Shown: positions 1 through 10,955 of the stretch, piece by piece
How positions within the stretch are numbered: position 1 is the first letter of the stretch
Layout of the letters: every line of letters begins with the position of its first letter
From: Urechis unicinctus
Taxonomy: Eukaryota; Annelida; Polychaeta; Xenopneusta; Urechidae
Length of the DNA: 64,000 bases
Direction of reading: 5' to 3'
NCBI GenBank assembly: GCA_034190875.2
Contig: CM067346.1
Span: 11,716,356 to 11,780,355 of the forward strand
Translations under genes and position numbers: made by a program
Notes under the pieces: generated by a model
Told to the model about the DNA's origin: nothing
Databases searched by the model: none
What the model saw: only the letters and a program-made list of their open reading frames with translations

Positions 1-2254
1 CATGTCGGGCGAGTTCGGAGGAGTCAGCGTTGACTCCCCCCCCGCCAAGGGACGTTGGAACCGTTAGCCAGAATCGGAGTCCGGGTGGCGCACCAATTAA
101 GGCTGGCCGGATTAGCCAAGACGTCAACGGATGGGCAGGCCGTATTTTATTTTGGAAGATAGCTTCTGCAACAATGGTGGTTTTCGGTCACCGGGGGGCA
201 GTTAACCCTCCGGGTATGCCTGCACAGGAGGAGTCTCGGGGAATTAAGTTGGGGGGCCAGGAGGCCCCACCACCGAGCAACATGTTACGAACATTAGGCA
301 AGCATGAGTCTTGTGGCGCGCCAGTTAAGGCTGGCCAGTTTTCCGAGTCATCAGGGAAAGGCATCCGTCCGTATATTTCTTTAGTAACTTGAAACTAGTT
401 TGTTTCGGCGAGAGGGGTAGTTGGCCCCAAAGGCCTACTTCCATTTATAACACGAGCGGGATCGTGTCACCCAAGTACCGAGCAGGTTGGCCGCCTGACC
501 GGGGGAAGAACTAGGGAATTACTGAGATGGGACAGCCATGAACCGATTTCTAGAAGGCTTGTTTGCCTGAAATCAGGACCTTTCACTCGGAGGAGGTCTC
601 GTATCCGTTTCCGTAGGCTATTAGTCTGGGAGTCTATCGGCAGTTCCGGCACAAGGTTTCACCAAGGGAGTACCTAGTCGACCAGCGCCTCATTATCCTT
701 CTAATCGGCCGCGTAACCCATTTGGGGAGCTTGATTCCTTTAAGCATTTTATTTACCCAGTTGTGAGGCACTCTGTCGAATGCCTTTTCGAGGTCGAGCC
801 ACAGTATCTGAAGGGGCCGCTTCCTTAACTTGGCCTCCGTAGTTTGGACGTTATCTACCAAGAGGCAATCCGCGGTCCCCCTATCACCTTTCCGTAGGGC
901 TCTCTGGGTAATGGGCAAGATGTTATGTGTGCAAACATGCTCGGTGATAAAGCGTGCAAGCACAGTGGTTAGCAGCTTATAGATGACATTTAAGCATGCT
1001 ATCGGCCGGTAGTTAGCTGGGGCGGTCTTGTCCCCTTTCTTATATATGAGCACAGTACGACCCTGGCATAGGACCTTGGGGATCCTGATTTCCTCATTGA
1101 GCATTCTAAGGATACTCAGTCGCAGGGCTCTTCCAGCTGCCGGGAGGCGTTTGAACCAGATATACTGGAGACCATCAAGTCCCGCAGCCGTCCAAGATTT
1201 CGATCTGGTCAGAATTGAGTGCCACTCAGCGGCGGAGAGATATTCGTTTGGCGACGAATGAGGAACATCCCTGGCAAGGTTACTGGCATGGGCAAGCCAT
1301 TCTGTAATTGCCGGGTGGGTGAGGTCCTCATCGCTCGGAGAACCTACTATCGACTGCCAGAATTGAAACACTTTCTCCTGGGAGATCTTGAGGGGGCCCT
1401 CACCTGACTCAGCAACGCCAGCATCGCTAAGTTCGACATCTACCCCTGATGGCTGCGTCGGGGGATCCTCGCACATGTCGGGCGAGTTCGGAGGAGTCAG
1501 AAATGGCTCCCCCGCCAAGAGGACGTTGGAGCCGTTAGCCATAATCGGAGTCCGGGTGGCGCACCAATTAAGGCTGGCCGGATTAGCCAAGACGTCAACG
1601 GATGGGCAGGCGTATTTTTATTTTGAGAGATAACTTCCGTAACAATGGTGTTTCGGTCACCGGGGGGCAGTTAACCCTCCGGGCCTATCCAGACTTTTGA
1701 CACAGTCAAGACTGCGCCACCGCCGAGCCATGCGTGGGGAACCCCCAAGGGGGTACGCCTGCACAGGAGGAGTCTCGGGGAATTAAGTTGGGGGGCCGGA
1801 AGGCCCCACCACCGGGCAGCATGTTTCGAGCATTGGCCAAGCATAAGTTTTGTGGCGCGCCAGTTAAGGCTGGCCGGTTATCCGAGTCATCAGGAGAAGG
1901 CATCCGTCCGTATATTTCTTTTAGTGACTTGAAAACAAGTTTGTTTCGGCGAGAGGGGTAGTTGGCCCCAAAGGCCTACTTCCATTTATAACACGAGCGG
2001 GATCGTGTCACCCAAGTACCGAGCAGGTTGGCCGCCTGACCGGGGGAAGAACTAGGGAATTATTGGGGTGGGACAGCCATGAACCGATTTGTATTAGGCT
2101 TGTTTGCCTGATATCAGGACCTTTCACTCGGAGAAGGTCTCGTATCCATTTCCGTAGGCAATTAGACTGGGAGTCTATCGGCAGTTCCGGCACCAGGATA
2201 CGCATCACGTTCTTGCCGTACCAGGTGCTTGCCGAACTTAGCTTATTGCTAGAT
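1..2254 (-). mobile_element. Tandem partial copies of an R2-superclade LINE
   Basis: The segment starting at base 1 (to about 652) is repeated at 1474-2193 in the same orientation. The first copy lacks about 68 bases that the second has near 1684-1752. Between the repeats, on the minus strand, lies a reverse-transcriptase fragment. Reading the minus strand, the order is 18S rRNA fragment, element 5' part, RT fragment truncated in the palm, then the 5' part again running off the window. This looks like two head-to-tail truncated insertions or a local duplication. Short open stretches in the 5' part (2268-2008 and 652-467) are similar to each other but are not a recognised domain. The whole is decayed, with no intact ORF. 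Confidence 0.75.
634..1590 (-). pseudogene. Reverse transcriptase fragment, R2/NeSL-type LINE
   Basis: This open stretch of about 318 codons encodes the amino-terminal approach and the fingers/palm of a LINE reverse transcriptase. Visible landmarks are a 'TAAGLDGLQYIWFK' region, 'YKKGDKTAPANYRPIACLN' (fingers) and 'RALRKGDRGTADCLLVD'. The palm motif A block 'LDLEKAFDRVPHNW' carries the first catalytic Asp. The 'QRALRKG.RG' signature before motif A is typical of single-ORF LINEs with a restriction-like endonuclease (R2, NeSL, Hero group). The reading breaks off near 660, before the YxDD motif, where it runs into a second copy of the element's 5' region. It is therefore catalytically dead. The true start is unknown. 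Family level is fairly secure; the exact clade is inference. Confidence 0.75.
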
Positions 2255-2453
2255 GTATACGGCCCCAAACATCTAAGGGCATCACAGACCTGTTATTGCT
2301 CAATCTCGTGTGTCTATATTACACTTGTCCCTCTAAGAAGTTGCACCTGCAGCATCAACAGGCGAACTATTTAATAGGCTAGAGTCTCGTTCGTTATCGG
2401 AATTAACCAGACAAATCGCTCCACCAACTAAGAACGGCCATGCACCACCACCC
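2255..2453 (-). rRNA. 18S rRNA gene fragment (partial, diverged)
   Basis: The reverse complement reads as the conserved 3' half of metazoan 18S rRNA. It includes the universal stretches 'GGTGGAGCGATTTGTCTGG', 'TTAATTCCGATAACGAACGA', 'CAACTTCTTAGAGGGACAAG' and 'GAGATTGAGCAATAACAGG', then 'GATGCCCTTAGATG'. The variable part between them is of molluscan style. Several expected C or CpG positions near 2255-2275 and 2318-2335 read as T/A, which suggests ageing outside the functional rDNA array. The fragment stops abruptly near 2453, and at 2254 it passes directly into LINE sequence of the same orientation. It is about 200 bp of an approximately 1.8-kb gene, so not functional. Confidence 0.9.
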
Positions 2454-2561
2454 AAATAGATCTTGTACATCAAATAGTTAATCGAAATGCTTAATTGTAC
2501 ATCGTTAAACATTCATCAACTACATACTGTAAAGACTAACCAAAAAACGAGAATGACATAC

Positions 2562-2672
2562 CTGAATTGAATTAGCTACGGGTAAAAACTTTACATCAAA
2601 TTCGCGCGGCAATGGTAGAATGTCATTGACGAGCAGACGCCGGAAGTAAGTAACCTTAACATCGCGGAAAAG
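2562..2672 (-). CDS. Putative internal exon, unrecognised protein
   Basis: A 111-nt stretch is open (37 codons, phase 0 to 0). It is bounded on the minus strand by an acceptor ending GCGCAG (2673-2678) and by a strong donor CAG|GTATGT (exon ends at 2562). The encoded peptide includes 'YFRRLLVNDILPLPREFDV' and ends in '..NSIQ'. Its composition and splice sites look like a real exon, but I do not recognise the family. No partner exon could be fixed. A weaker open stretch at about 5475-5555 (minus) ending near a GTAGG might belong to it. It is next to the rDNA/LINE relic, so it could also be a relic. Confidence 0.4.
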
Positions 2673-3841
2673 CTGCGCGTCACAACACGGTACCGTTGAG
2701 CCAATCAAAGTTGAATATCTGTCTACAATGATCTATGCTGGCATAAATGTCGTTTATGAGCATGCGCATAGTTTGTTCTCCTTTGTCATGCATGGTTAAT
2801 GAAAAAAATACATCTGTCACTTTTTCGTTTTTCAATAACTGATATGTATTAATAAACACATACTTTGAATGTTCCGGTCTTTTGACCGCATGTTATTTTT
2901 CAACTGCTTACAGGAACCGGAAAACACCATAATAGAAAAATTGCATTGGTTTAACAACAAGCATCGAACTCGAACTATATATATTACAGCAACATTGAAA
3001 AATCCTCGATAGCCGATTATAAATCGTCATTGCCACTGTAGCAAGGTTAGAAAACAGATTACCCAGACCATAAGAAGGGGAGCGGTCTAGGGAACTCGAA
3101 ACAGTTGGAACTTTTAAAATATCTTGAACCGCGTATGGATCCTTTTTTGATTTGTGGTGTCCAAAAACAATAATGGCACAGATGACATGTCTACAATATA
3201 TTATTTATGATTAGTACCTAATATCCATTCGTTTATACTGTATTTGGCCCTAGAAATTAACCATATTGTAACATAATACCATGAAAATGTAAAAAGTTTA
3301 CAATCTCATGCTCCAGGGAATATCACATTCTTTCACTGAAAATTATTTAATCAAATATTTATGTACAGTTAAGCTTTATACAGAACCACAGTTAAGACAT
3401 TGTACATCGTTTAATTTTTTAGAGTACAAAGTCATCGAAAAAATTAAAATAAGCAAAATTGCCCACCAAAAAACAGCGTGAAGATGTAGTTGTAATATCT
3501 TAAAAAAAACAATCAAAAAAATTACATGGGGTAAAATGCATCATGATACTCAATTAATTGATTATTGTGGGGCTTCATTTTCATTTCTGACAACCATGAA
3601 ATGTGTTAGAAGGGTTTTATTTGCAGAAAGTATATGCTAGAAAAGTAGGTACAAAAATGATGAAATTTTAATTTTGGGGGTACTAGTTGCATATTTGGGG
3701 TTAAGAATTTTAATCATAAAAATAAATCCAAAATAGACGATAACTTATTCCTACATCACTTGCAATATTATGTTTGAGCAATGGCTCTTCAAAGATGGAC
3801 TCACCTTCATCAGCATGGTGATCATCTTCTCCATGATCTGT
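2673..3841. other. Gene-free AT-rich stretch
   Basis: No convincing ORF, RNA gene or repeat was seen. The sequence is AT-rich with short homopolymers. Confidence 0.5.
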
Positions 3842-4233
3842 CCCCCTGTGGGTCCGGAGTAGAATAGGTCCACTGTATCCTTCTGCATGTCGTAAGAGGC
3901 GACTAATAGGGGGCAACCTGTTGGCCGTGGGTTGGAACTCGTGACGGTAAGCAGTTGGATCCTGATGGTTGAGCCGAGTTGACCTTGCGAGGGCCATATT
4001 TGCAATATGGCCCAGATTTCATCCAGACGAGAGGCTGGAATGTCCCGGTCCAGTTAATCGGCAGGTGGCGACTTGCAATAGGATAATCGTAGCGTTTTAA
4101 TCATCATTCACGTGTTTTCTCTCTTGTTTCCATTCATCTCAGAAAGCCGCTGATTAATCATGCCAATCTTATCTATTCACCTTTGTAGGCACCATATAAC
4201 TTATTAGTGTTGCTGTAACGTTAAACCATAAAC
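3842..4233 (+). mobile_element. SINE-like element made of LINE head plus LINE tail
   Basis: It begins with a C-run and 'CTGTGGGTCC' and then follows the 5' UTR of the full-length LINEs at 14674 and 26864. Shared landmarks are 'GTCGTAAGAGGCGACTAATA', 'GGCAACCTGTTGGCCGTGGG' and 'GACGAGAGGCTGGAATG'. It ends with the LINE's 3' tail ('GGCACCATATAAC', 'GTTAAACC'). Everything between, including both ORFs, is absent. At about 390 bp without coding capacity it behaves as a non-autonomous partner of that LINE. It is more diverged from the LINEs than they are from each other, so it is older. No clear target duplication was found. Confidence 0.8.
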
Positions 4234-4423
4234 TTGCTATAACACATAAGTGATGTGAAATAATATGTACATTAAGTTGCTACAGATGCAACGAAAACAA
4301 CAAAAATTGATTTTGCATAAAAATTATGAATATCACCACGCCTCCGAATCGTTTGCACTAGCTGAAACATACCATTTATTGACAGGTAGTGAGGTAGATC
4401 TCGGTAGTGGAACCAGACAGCTT

Positions 4424-4565
4424 CTGGGCCCGTATTCACCAACCACGCTGAGCTTAAGTCACAACTCGACGCTGAGTCGCCGTTATGATGACCCAGCTGA
4501 GCCGTCGCTAAGTTGGTATTCACCAACGCCGTCGAGTCCGGACTTAGTTGAGACGCGCGCAACGT
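4424..4565. repeat. Possible MITE terminal fragment
   Basis: The block starts 'GGGCCCGTATTCACCAACC' and carries a second 'GTATTCACCAAC' about 80 bases later, with internal repeated ACGCTGAG/GCTGAG words. 'GGGCCCGTATTCA' heads are common on invertebrate miniature DNA transposons. No matching inverted end or target duplication could be fixed, so this is tentative. Confidence 0.3.
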
Positions 4566-7500
4566 TTTGACTGTCTGCCAGAATCAAAACATCGCCTCTC
4601 GCAGTGCAAATGTTTTGCGCGGGTTTGTAAACAAATGATGGTCGTGGATGTCTACTTGAAAGTTTGTATAAGGGGATTTACATCAGCCCGTTTGTGTGCA
4701 TGGATGGTTATAAAGGATTATTTCTTGTCAAGGCAAGGAGAATTCGAGTTTGACGTTGTTCTTTGTTGTTCAACAGTTCAGCTTTGTAATGGACGATAAT
4801 CAATGGAAAACAAACCGATACTACAATATCATCAAAAAAATTCATACCTAATCAGTTCACTTAAGTCACCAAAACCACCCTCTCCATTTAATATTGAGCC
4901 AAAGATCTTGTAAAGATTATAACTAAATCTTTTTTATTGAACCCTGGGTTATCTGTCAATTCCGTTCGGAACTATATATATTCAATATGGATGAAGTATC
5001 TCAGTTCTCACCGATAGACTACTGTCAAAATCTATCCAATGTAAACTCAATGTAGACCGGAGTATTTCAAATAATTGTCAGCAGGACATTTAAACCAAAT
5101 CACGTTCCCTCATTCCGCATAAGAGAGATTGAATATAATTTGTCGATACATTTATGACTTACTTACATTTCTGTGCAGCTGACGTTTGACATATCGGTCT
5201 CGATACTTTATGATGGCCGGGTTAACACAGAGAGATGTTCTGATATAGGCTGTTGTGTCAAAGATTTGTGAGTTAAATAGAAAGAGGTGCTTTGAAGAGA
5301 GCCAGAAAAGCCCAATCCCTTTGTGTTATATGTGAGTGCTTGCTTGTGGTAAAAACTCAGGCAACTTCATATCCCACAACATAGAATCACTTACCACAGA
5401 AACTTAAGGCAGACTTGTACAGAAAAGAAAAAGTGATGTTTAAGATATCAAAATATAGTTATTTCCTACCTAATTTATGCTGCACATGTTAAAATTTGCA
5501 TCGATGCTCTTCAATATGGGCATATCTTCTGGCAATAAATACTCATTTATGAGAAATAAAGAACAACGAGGAATAAAAATAAAAAAATTGAGTTGGAATA
5601 CTGCAACAATAACAAAATACGTGAGTGTCAACGGAATGCAAAATTGAGCAAAACTTCACCACTTATTCTCTAATGAATAGAGTGCTGTCATTAATAACAA
5701 ATATACCATTATAAACTACCTTGACTTGAGTCAAGATTAGGATCAATAGAATGCATAGGCTTTTCACAGTCTTTGTCTTATTTTTAGACTACTATCACTA
5801 TGTATATCTGCAAATCAACCAATGTAAATGCCCTTGACCGGACCTGAAATATGAACAAAATTGGAATATAAAAAAGCACATATAATTATAACAGCGTTAA
5901 TATTTGACACATTATTCATTAATCAATATACCTGTCCTTTTGGGTCCATACCATGCGTTGGGATGATCATTCCCATTTGCACCCCAACCATATTAAACAG
6001 CTGTCATGGTGTCGTATGCCCAAATGTTGTATTACTGTGATTTTAAGTTAAATTGCGCCACAGTATCTATTCCAAACGAAAACTGGCATCGCACACAAGA
6101 CTGCTCCCGTTCCGCCACGGGGATGTACCCGCCATCTTTAAAATCCACGAATCGGTCGTTGGCAAGCTAGGAGGATATTGGGTCGTATGTTTTTTTCATT
6201 TTAAACTTGTTTCAACCACACAAATACCCAAACACGTCGTATTCTTTGTCGAGTCAACTTCAGTGATAAATGATTCTATACTAACAATAATTATTTTTGA
6301 ACACATTCCACAAAAAACAGTTCTAAAAGCAATGCCGCCCACTTAGACTTCTAAATGTGGTCATGGCACCGTTACATCGTTACATATATCCTACTTATGA
6401 TCTTATTTTATTACAGAATTATATAAATAACTCACCATTAGAAGCTTGCACACTTTCTGTGGTAGCCATGACTGTTTCAGAGTACCTTTATCAGCTGTTA
6501 CTCGCTGAAATTTCTGCTGACGACAGCGTGTTTTTGCAATTGTCCACGTAAAAAAGAATTGGGCGTGGGTTTGCTTTCATCTGTTCTTGTTTATGGATAA
6601 TGTGCCATCATAATGATCTCTTTCAGACATTTAAAATACTTTGACGTTTGTTTTTATAGGCTTTATAATATATTTTATTGGATAAAATGGGACACTAAAT
6701 TTTAATATACAGTTTATTTTGTACTCGTATCGATGATTTTAAACCTGTCGTTGGCCACGGCTTTCGGTTTTTATAAACAGATTTTTCCGGAAAGTGGGTA
6801 TAAAAGTGATCTATAAAGATTATAACGAAATCAGTTTATGCTTTCTTTGTTTACTCGTTATGCAATATGTTACTCCAATCTATCTGCAGGGATGATGTTT
6901 TGAGCTGCTGAATATTACTTGTATTTTAGTCTGACAGTATACTTTTGAATCAATGCAGAAAATGGTCGCTTATGTCAGTACAAATAATACCTGAGACGCC
7001 CTTCCTTTCTGGATGAAAATTACGAAATATGTTATCGATTAAAATTGCAGAGGATGAAGTTATTCTTGTAGGTTTTATTATCAATGGAGCAAATGAAAAT
7101 GAATACAATATTTCGAGCAACTCAGCACAACATTGAGTAAGTTGATATTTGTGTCACCCATGAGATAGCAAAGATATAATGGGTGAAATCCGACACATTT
7201 GTATTTGGAGGTCACACCAACGACAAATTATTTTTGGTTTCGTTCCAGGGCATTGAGGTATTTCTACAAATCAACTTTCAATACATTCATTAAATCACTT
7301 CTACCTTTATACTGAATCGATTTATTGATATACATTGATACCCACCGCTAATTTTACCTTATCTGCAGACATGTTCCACATCGAAATTACATAAGCCGTA
7401 AAATTTAGCATTAGTTTCAGTAAGCAACGATTCAGAAAAACCAAGTATATCAAACGGATGATTTAGGGAATTCAGGAAACAATCAAACTCACCAAGATAT

Positions 7501-8199
7501 TATGGAATACTACGTATGTTGAAATGCGTCACAGAATGTATCCGTATAATTTTTCAGAAACTTTGACAATATCCCCATTATAGCAACAACACGGAGTGTT
7601 TTGTTCAAAAAATTGCAGTCGGGATCGCCATTGCTAAGTAGATTACCCGCAGTTTCAAAAGGATCAAACAATTAGTCATTCAAGTCGTTTAAAGTATCAG
7701 GATTAAAGCAATGACATCTCGGATTGATTATATTTTGAAATTCTTGATCGTCGACAATATTGATGAAGGGTACGATTGTCCCCATGCATTTGAAACAGTA
7801 CCAGTTATTGGTAAATCTGTCGACATAAATTGTATCGTGTTTACTAAGCATTTGTTAAGCAGTACAGGTGTGTGTTCCTATGACATATTGAACATGTGAA
7901 ACTCAGCGAATACCTTAGCACATGGAAATTACAAATATTACAAACGTTGTGCGTCATTAATGAAAGGAATACATATGTTAAGCTATCGTACAGAGGAGTG
8001 CTATTCAATTTGCACAACATACTAAGACAATATTTGAGAGCAATGAAATAAAAAATATAATTCGAAACAAATAAGCATTTAGGGTAAACATGACAAATGA
8101 AATTGCAGAATCACAATTTGACAGAGCGCGTATAAAAGGATCACAGACACATTGTAATAACGGTTAGTTCTTCCAAATATTAATCAGCATAATTCTGGC
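4566..8199. other. Gene-free stretch
   Basis: Only short, unconvincing ORFs occur here (for example 6053-6346 +, 7711-7899 +). They lack domain features and good exon borders. No RNA gene or structured repeat was recognised. Confidence 0.45.
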
Positions 8200-8675
8200 C
8201 TGTAGGTTCTTGATCAGCAGTTGACCGCCCAGCAGTCCATGATCTTTCCTTCTTCAACTTCCTTGCCTGGTAGAGAAGTGAACCTCTCTTCTGTGGGCGA
8301 TCCTCATTGATGAATATTTGTTTGCTTCTTTTCTTTGAAGATTTTATTGCGGAACATGTATGTTGAGAACTTCACAAGTATAGGCCTCGGCGATTTCCCT
8401 TCATGTTTCGCCCCATCCCTATGAGAGCGGTCAATCGCCCCACACAGTAGGTCGACCTTCCGTTTGTCCTTAAGTAGTCTGTGGACGATTTCTGGGACAT
8501 CTTCGTCATCTTTTTCTTTAATGCCAATTATTCTAAGAGAATTTCGCCGCCAATACTGCTCTTGTTTGTGGGCAGTTTGCTCAAGCGACTTCACTTTCTA
8601 TTCCAATTGCAGAATTCGCTGATCTTTTTGTTCAAGGGCTTCTTTGAGACTTTTAATTTCCGTCATCATGTCAAC
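8200..8675 (-). pseudogene. LINE ORF1 remnant (coiled coil plus RRM-like domain)
   Basis: The minus strand encodes a heptad-like stretch ('TEIKSLKEALEQKDQRILQL'), then an in-frame TAG. A region typical of L1/CR1-type ORF1 proteins follows: 'RRNSLRIIGIKEKDDEDV', an 'AIDRSHRDG' (compare AHRVG) block and 'RPILVKF'. After a frameshift near 8305-8320 it continues with 'IFINEDRPQKRG' and 'LLYQARKLKKE', the expected C-terminal domain order. ORF1 proteins of this kind bind LINE RNA as coiled-coil multimers. The stop and the frameshift make this an old dead copy. The start of the same ORF1 is probably at 9503. Confidence 0.7.
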
Positions 8676-9335
8676 GCAAATAGTGGATTTCAGAATGCGC
8701 GTGACGGGAGTCTTCAATAAGAGCCTTAATAAAGGCTTTAAATGGCCTGATCCATACCGGTATTTGCACTTTTTCTCGGCATATGCTTAGTGAGGCAATA
8801 ACTGGGCTTGGCACCAAAAATATCTTATCTTATCAGTTTGTGCTGTTTATGTGATTTCTTCGACCAGCTTCTTGCGCTTTTTTATCCTGTGCCTTTTACG
8901 CTCTTAATAGTCCAGTTTACATGGCAACAGCGTTAGCTGTTGATCCAGACAATGTAAAAATCGTTATTAACTGTCTGTGCACTGTGATTCACAACATACA
9001 TTAATCATTGCTCTTCGCCACTGCTGGTTAGGATGCTGGCGGCCCTCACAGCGGACAACTGGCACCTTTCTCTCTCTTTGTAATGACAAATTAGGAGAAT
9101 AAATGTAATAGTGACATGTGGTGACATATTTACAATTTCGGCGGCTACGGCATAGGTATACAGTATTCTAGTTGCACACATCCCCTTCAACCCAACCACC
9201 ACTGGTTAGAAGGAAAGATCAGCACTAGAATGTTTCTGGAAGCCCGATTACCATTTGACTAAGACTAAGAAACAGTTTATTTGACCCGATTATATGTCCT
9301 TGTAGTTGGACAGCTGGTCTTCGTTATGAGTTCGT

Positions 9336-9503
9336 CTATGCGTCAAGAAAAGAGTTAAAGTTTGTTGCTTGATTCTCCAGTTGTACTTTAAAATTGGCCT
9401 TTTGTTCATCTAGAAAGTCTTTCAGCTGTTGGCGTGCAACCAGTTGTTCTTGTTGTTCGCCATTGTTTTCTGACTGGTTTGACTGAGCTTTAGAGCGTGG
9501 CAT
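9336..9503 (-). pseudogene. Probable LINE ORF1 N-terminus
   Basis: A minus-strand ATG at 9503 opens 55 codons. They start 'MPRSKAQSNQSENNGEQQEQ' and continue into Q/K/E-rich heptads ('LKDFLDEQKANFKVQLENQ'), then a stop at 9336-9338. Polar start plus coiled coil is the normal N-terminus of an L1/CR1-like ORF1, and the RRM-like part of such a protein lies 0.7 kb further on the same strand. The intervening bases appear to be inserted or decayed sequence. Confidence 0.5.
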
Positions 9504-9842
9504 CGTTGTTTTCACGGTTATTGGTTTCAGCCTTTAATATGCAATGTCCCGATATGCCTTGTTATTTTGTATTCCAATTTGTTGTAAAAATTTCAGGTTT
9601 TTCTGTTGCATGTAAACAGACAAATATCGACTTATTTTTCGGAGCACACTGTCAGCTTCTGCACACGCCTCTACGATATCAAGTACAGGTTTGGTGGGCT
9701 GTACAATAGCTAAGGTGCCTTCTAAGTTTTGAATGAAACTAAGCAGTAAGGGCAAACCAATAATGGAAATCCCGTCCCTGTTGTGAAAGAAATCAAACCT
9801 TTGAGTATCATATTCGATACAAAACTTAACTTTATATCCCAT

Positions 9843-10165
9843 TTAAGTTACGTAAGGAAAAAATGCTTCAAGGCATTGAATCACCCAAAGGTAGTGTCAA
9901 AGATGGACTGGGGAGCTGACAGGCAGGTCCTGCTCAGCCTCTAACGGTCCTTAATAAGATCAAAGCTTGACTATGGCTGCATTGTTTACAGCCCGATAGT
10001 CCTATCTTAAACGACTGGTCAAGAATCAGGCACTGAGGATATGCCTCGGAGCATTTCAAACCTCACCTATTGAAAGCCTCCACACTGAAGCCAATGAAAT
10101 GTCTATCCATTTAAGAAGATTTAAACTGGCCCTTCAATATGCAGTAAAAATGAAAAGAAATCCAA
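9843..10165 (+). pseudogene. Old LINE ORF2 fragment (thumb/connection region)
   Basis: The plus strand encodes a peptide homologous to residues about 763-870 of the LINE ORF2 at 28625-32320. 'SYVRKKCFKAL', 'DWGADRQVLLSL', 'RSLIRSKLDYG', 'LCLGAFQTSPIESLHTEAN' and 'ALQYAVKMKRNP' match the equivalents there. Two or more frame changes and stops interrupt it. It is a much older relative, of the same family or a sister family, rather than a recent copy. It lies immediately downstream of the minus-strand exon candidate at 10548. Confidence 0.75.
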
Positions 10166-10547
10166 GCTAGAGTCAGCTTGGCCAGGCCATGCTTCGGGCC
10201 TTACCCAACCAGTTATACCGCGTGGCCAGATTTGTGATGAAACGACAACCCATCATTCTGTGGATCACCTCTTATGCGGAAAATCTACCAAGGGTTGAGA
10301 GTTGACTAACCTACAAATGCGAAAATTCTTAAGTTAATATTTGCATATCGATGATAAACAATGATATATTTAGGTCCGATTACATAAATTTATTATGTGC
10401 AAAAGCCGGCAGTGATTATGCATATCCAACAGTAGATAACATTTCAGCTCTGTGATTTGATAATTGCAACTGATTCACAATTTTTACGATGTATACTACG
10501 CAAGGAAAAGGGTCTTTGATTCTGATTGCATAAAACACGGTATTTAC

Positions 10548-10754
10548 CAGTTCTTTGCGATGTTTAGTGTCTCGAACCATCGCATCCACTTCTTCCACAT
10601 CCTGTTCAGTTTTAATGGGATATCGAACTCATTCACACCTGCAGACTCAATCGACAGACTGCTGTCCTTCTGTTCACTAAGCTTTTTGATAGCCACAGCA
10701 TTGTTTCTTACCGCTGCCTTAATTTGCAACTGCGCAGGAAAAATCATGCGATCC
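10548..10754 (-). CDS. Putative exon with DUF4806-like motif (frameshifted)
   Basis: It is bounded by acceptor CATTTCAG (10755-10762) and donor CTG|GTAAAT (exon ends at 10548). It first reads 'DRMIFPAQLQIKAAVRNNAV'. After a frame change near 10618-10626 it reads 'PIKTEQDVEEVDAMVRDTKH' and 'RKEL'. The latter resembles the start of DUF4806 domains, where a Pro-Leu/Ile-Lys-Thr motif precedes an acidic helix; these are found in many invertebrate proteins of unknown role. The one-base shift is either a mutation or an assembly error. The exon joins in phase (2) to the one at 10880-10948. Confidence 0.45.
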
Positions 10755-10879
10755 CTGAAATGAAAATAATTTTCTAATGTGAAATGCTAAGCTTGATAAG
10801 TTGCAACCAGAATTTCTAATGGTTGATTCACCACTCAACTTCTTCTTGTTTTTTGTAAGCATGGATAATACAAATTTAC

Positions 10880-10948
10880 CTTCCTAATGGGTCTTCAGGC
10901 ATATCTATGTCAGCATTTGCTGCATTGTGCTGAGCAGGCATGGTCACC
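10880..10948 (-). CDS. Putative small exon
   Basis: It is a 69-nt open stretch between acceptor CTTGCCAG and donor GAAG|GTAAAT. It encodes 'VTMPAQHNAANADIDMPED' plus 'PLGR' across the junction. It ends in phase 2, exactly what the next exon (10754) needs. The acidic composition resembles the small exons at 13756 and 13932, so it may belong to the same transcript. Confidence 0.45.
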
Positions 10949-10955
10949 CTGGCAA

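Noticed and set aside
1684-1760. GC-rich fold in the R2-type element 5' region that might be an HDV-like ribozyme
   Set aside because: Some R2 elements start with such ribozymes, but I could not lay out the required nested pairings, and its position is not at the element's 5' end.
4434-4562. 96-codon minus-strand ORF
   Set aside because: It covers the MITE-like block and has no protein features.
9534-9842. 102-codon minus-strand ORF upstream of the LINE ORF1 start
   Set aside because: It may be the 5' region of the old LINE, but the peptide matches no family I know.
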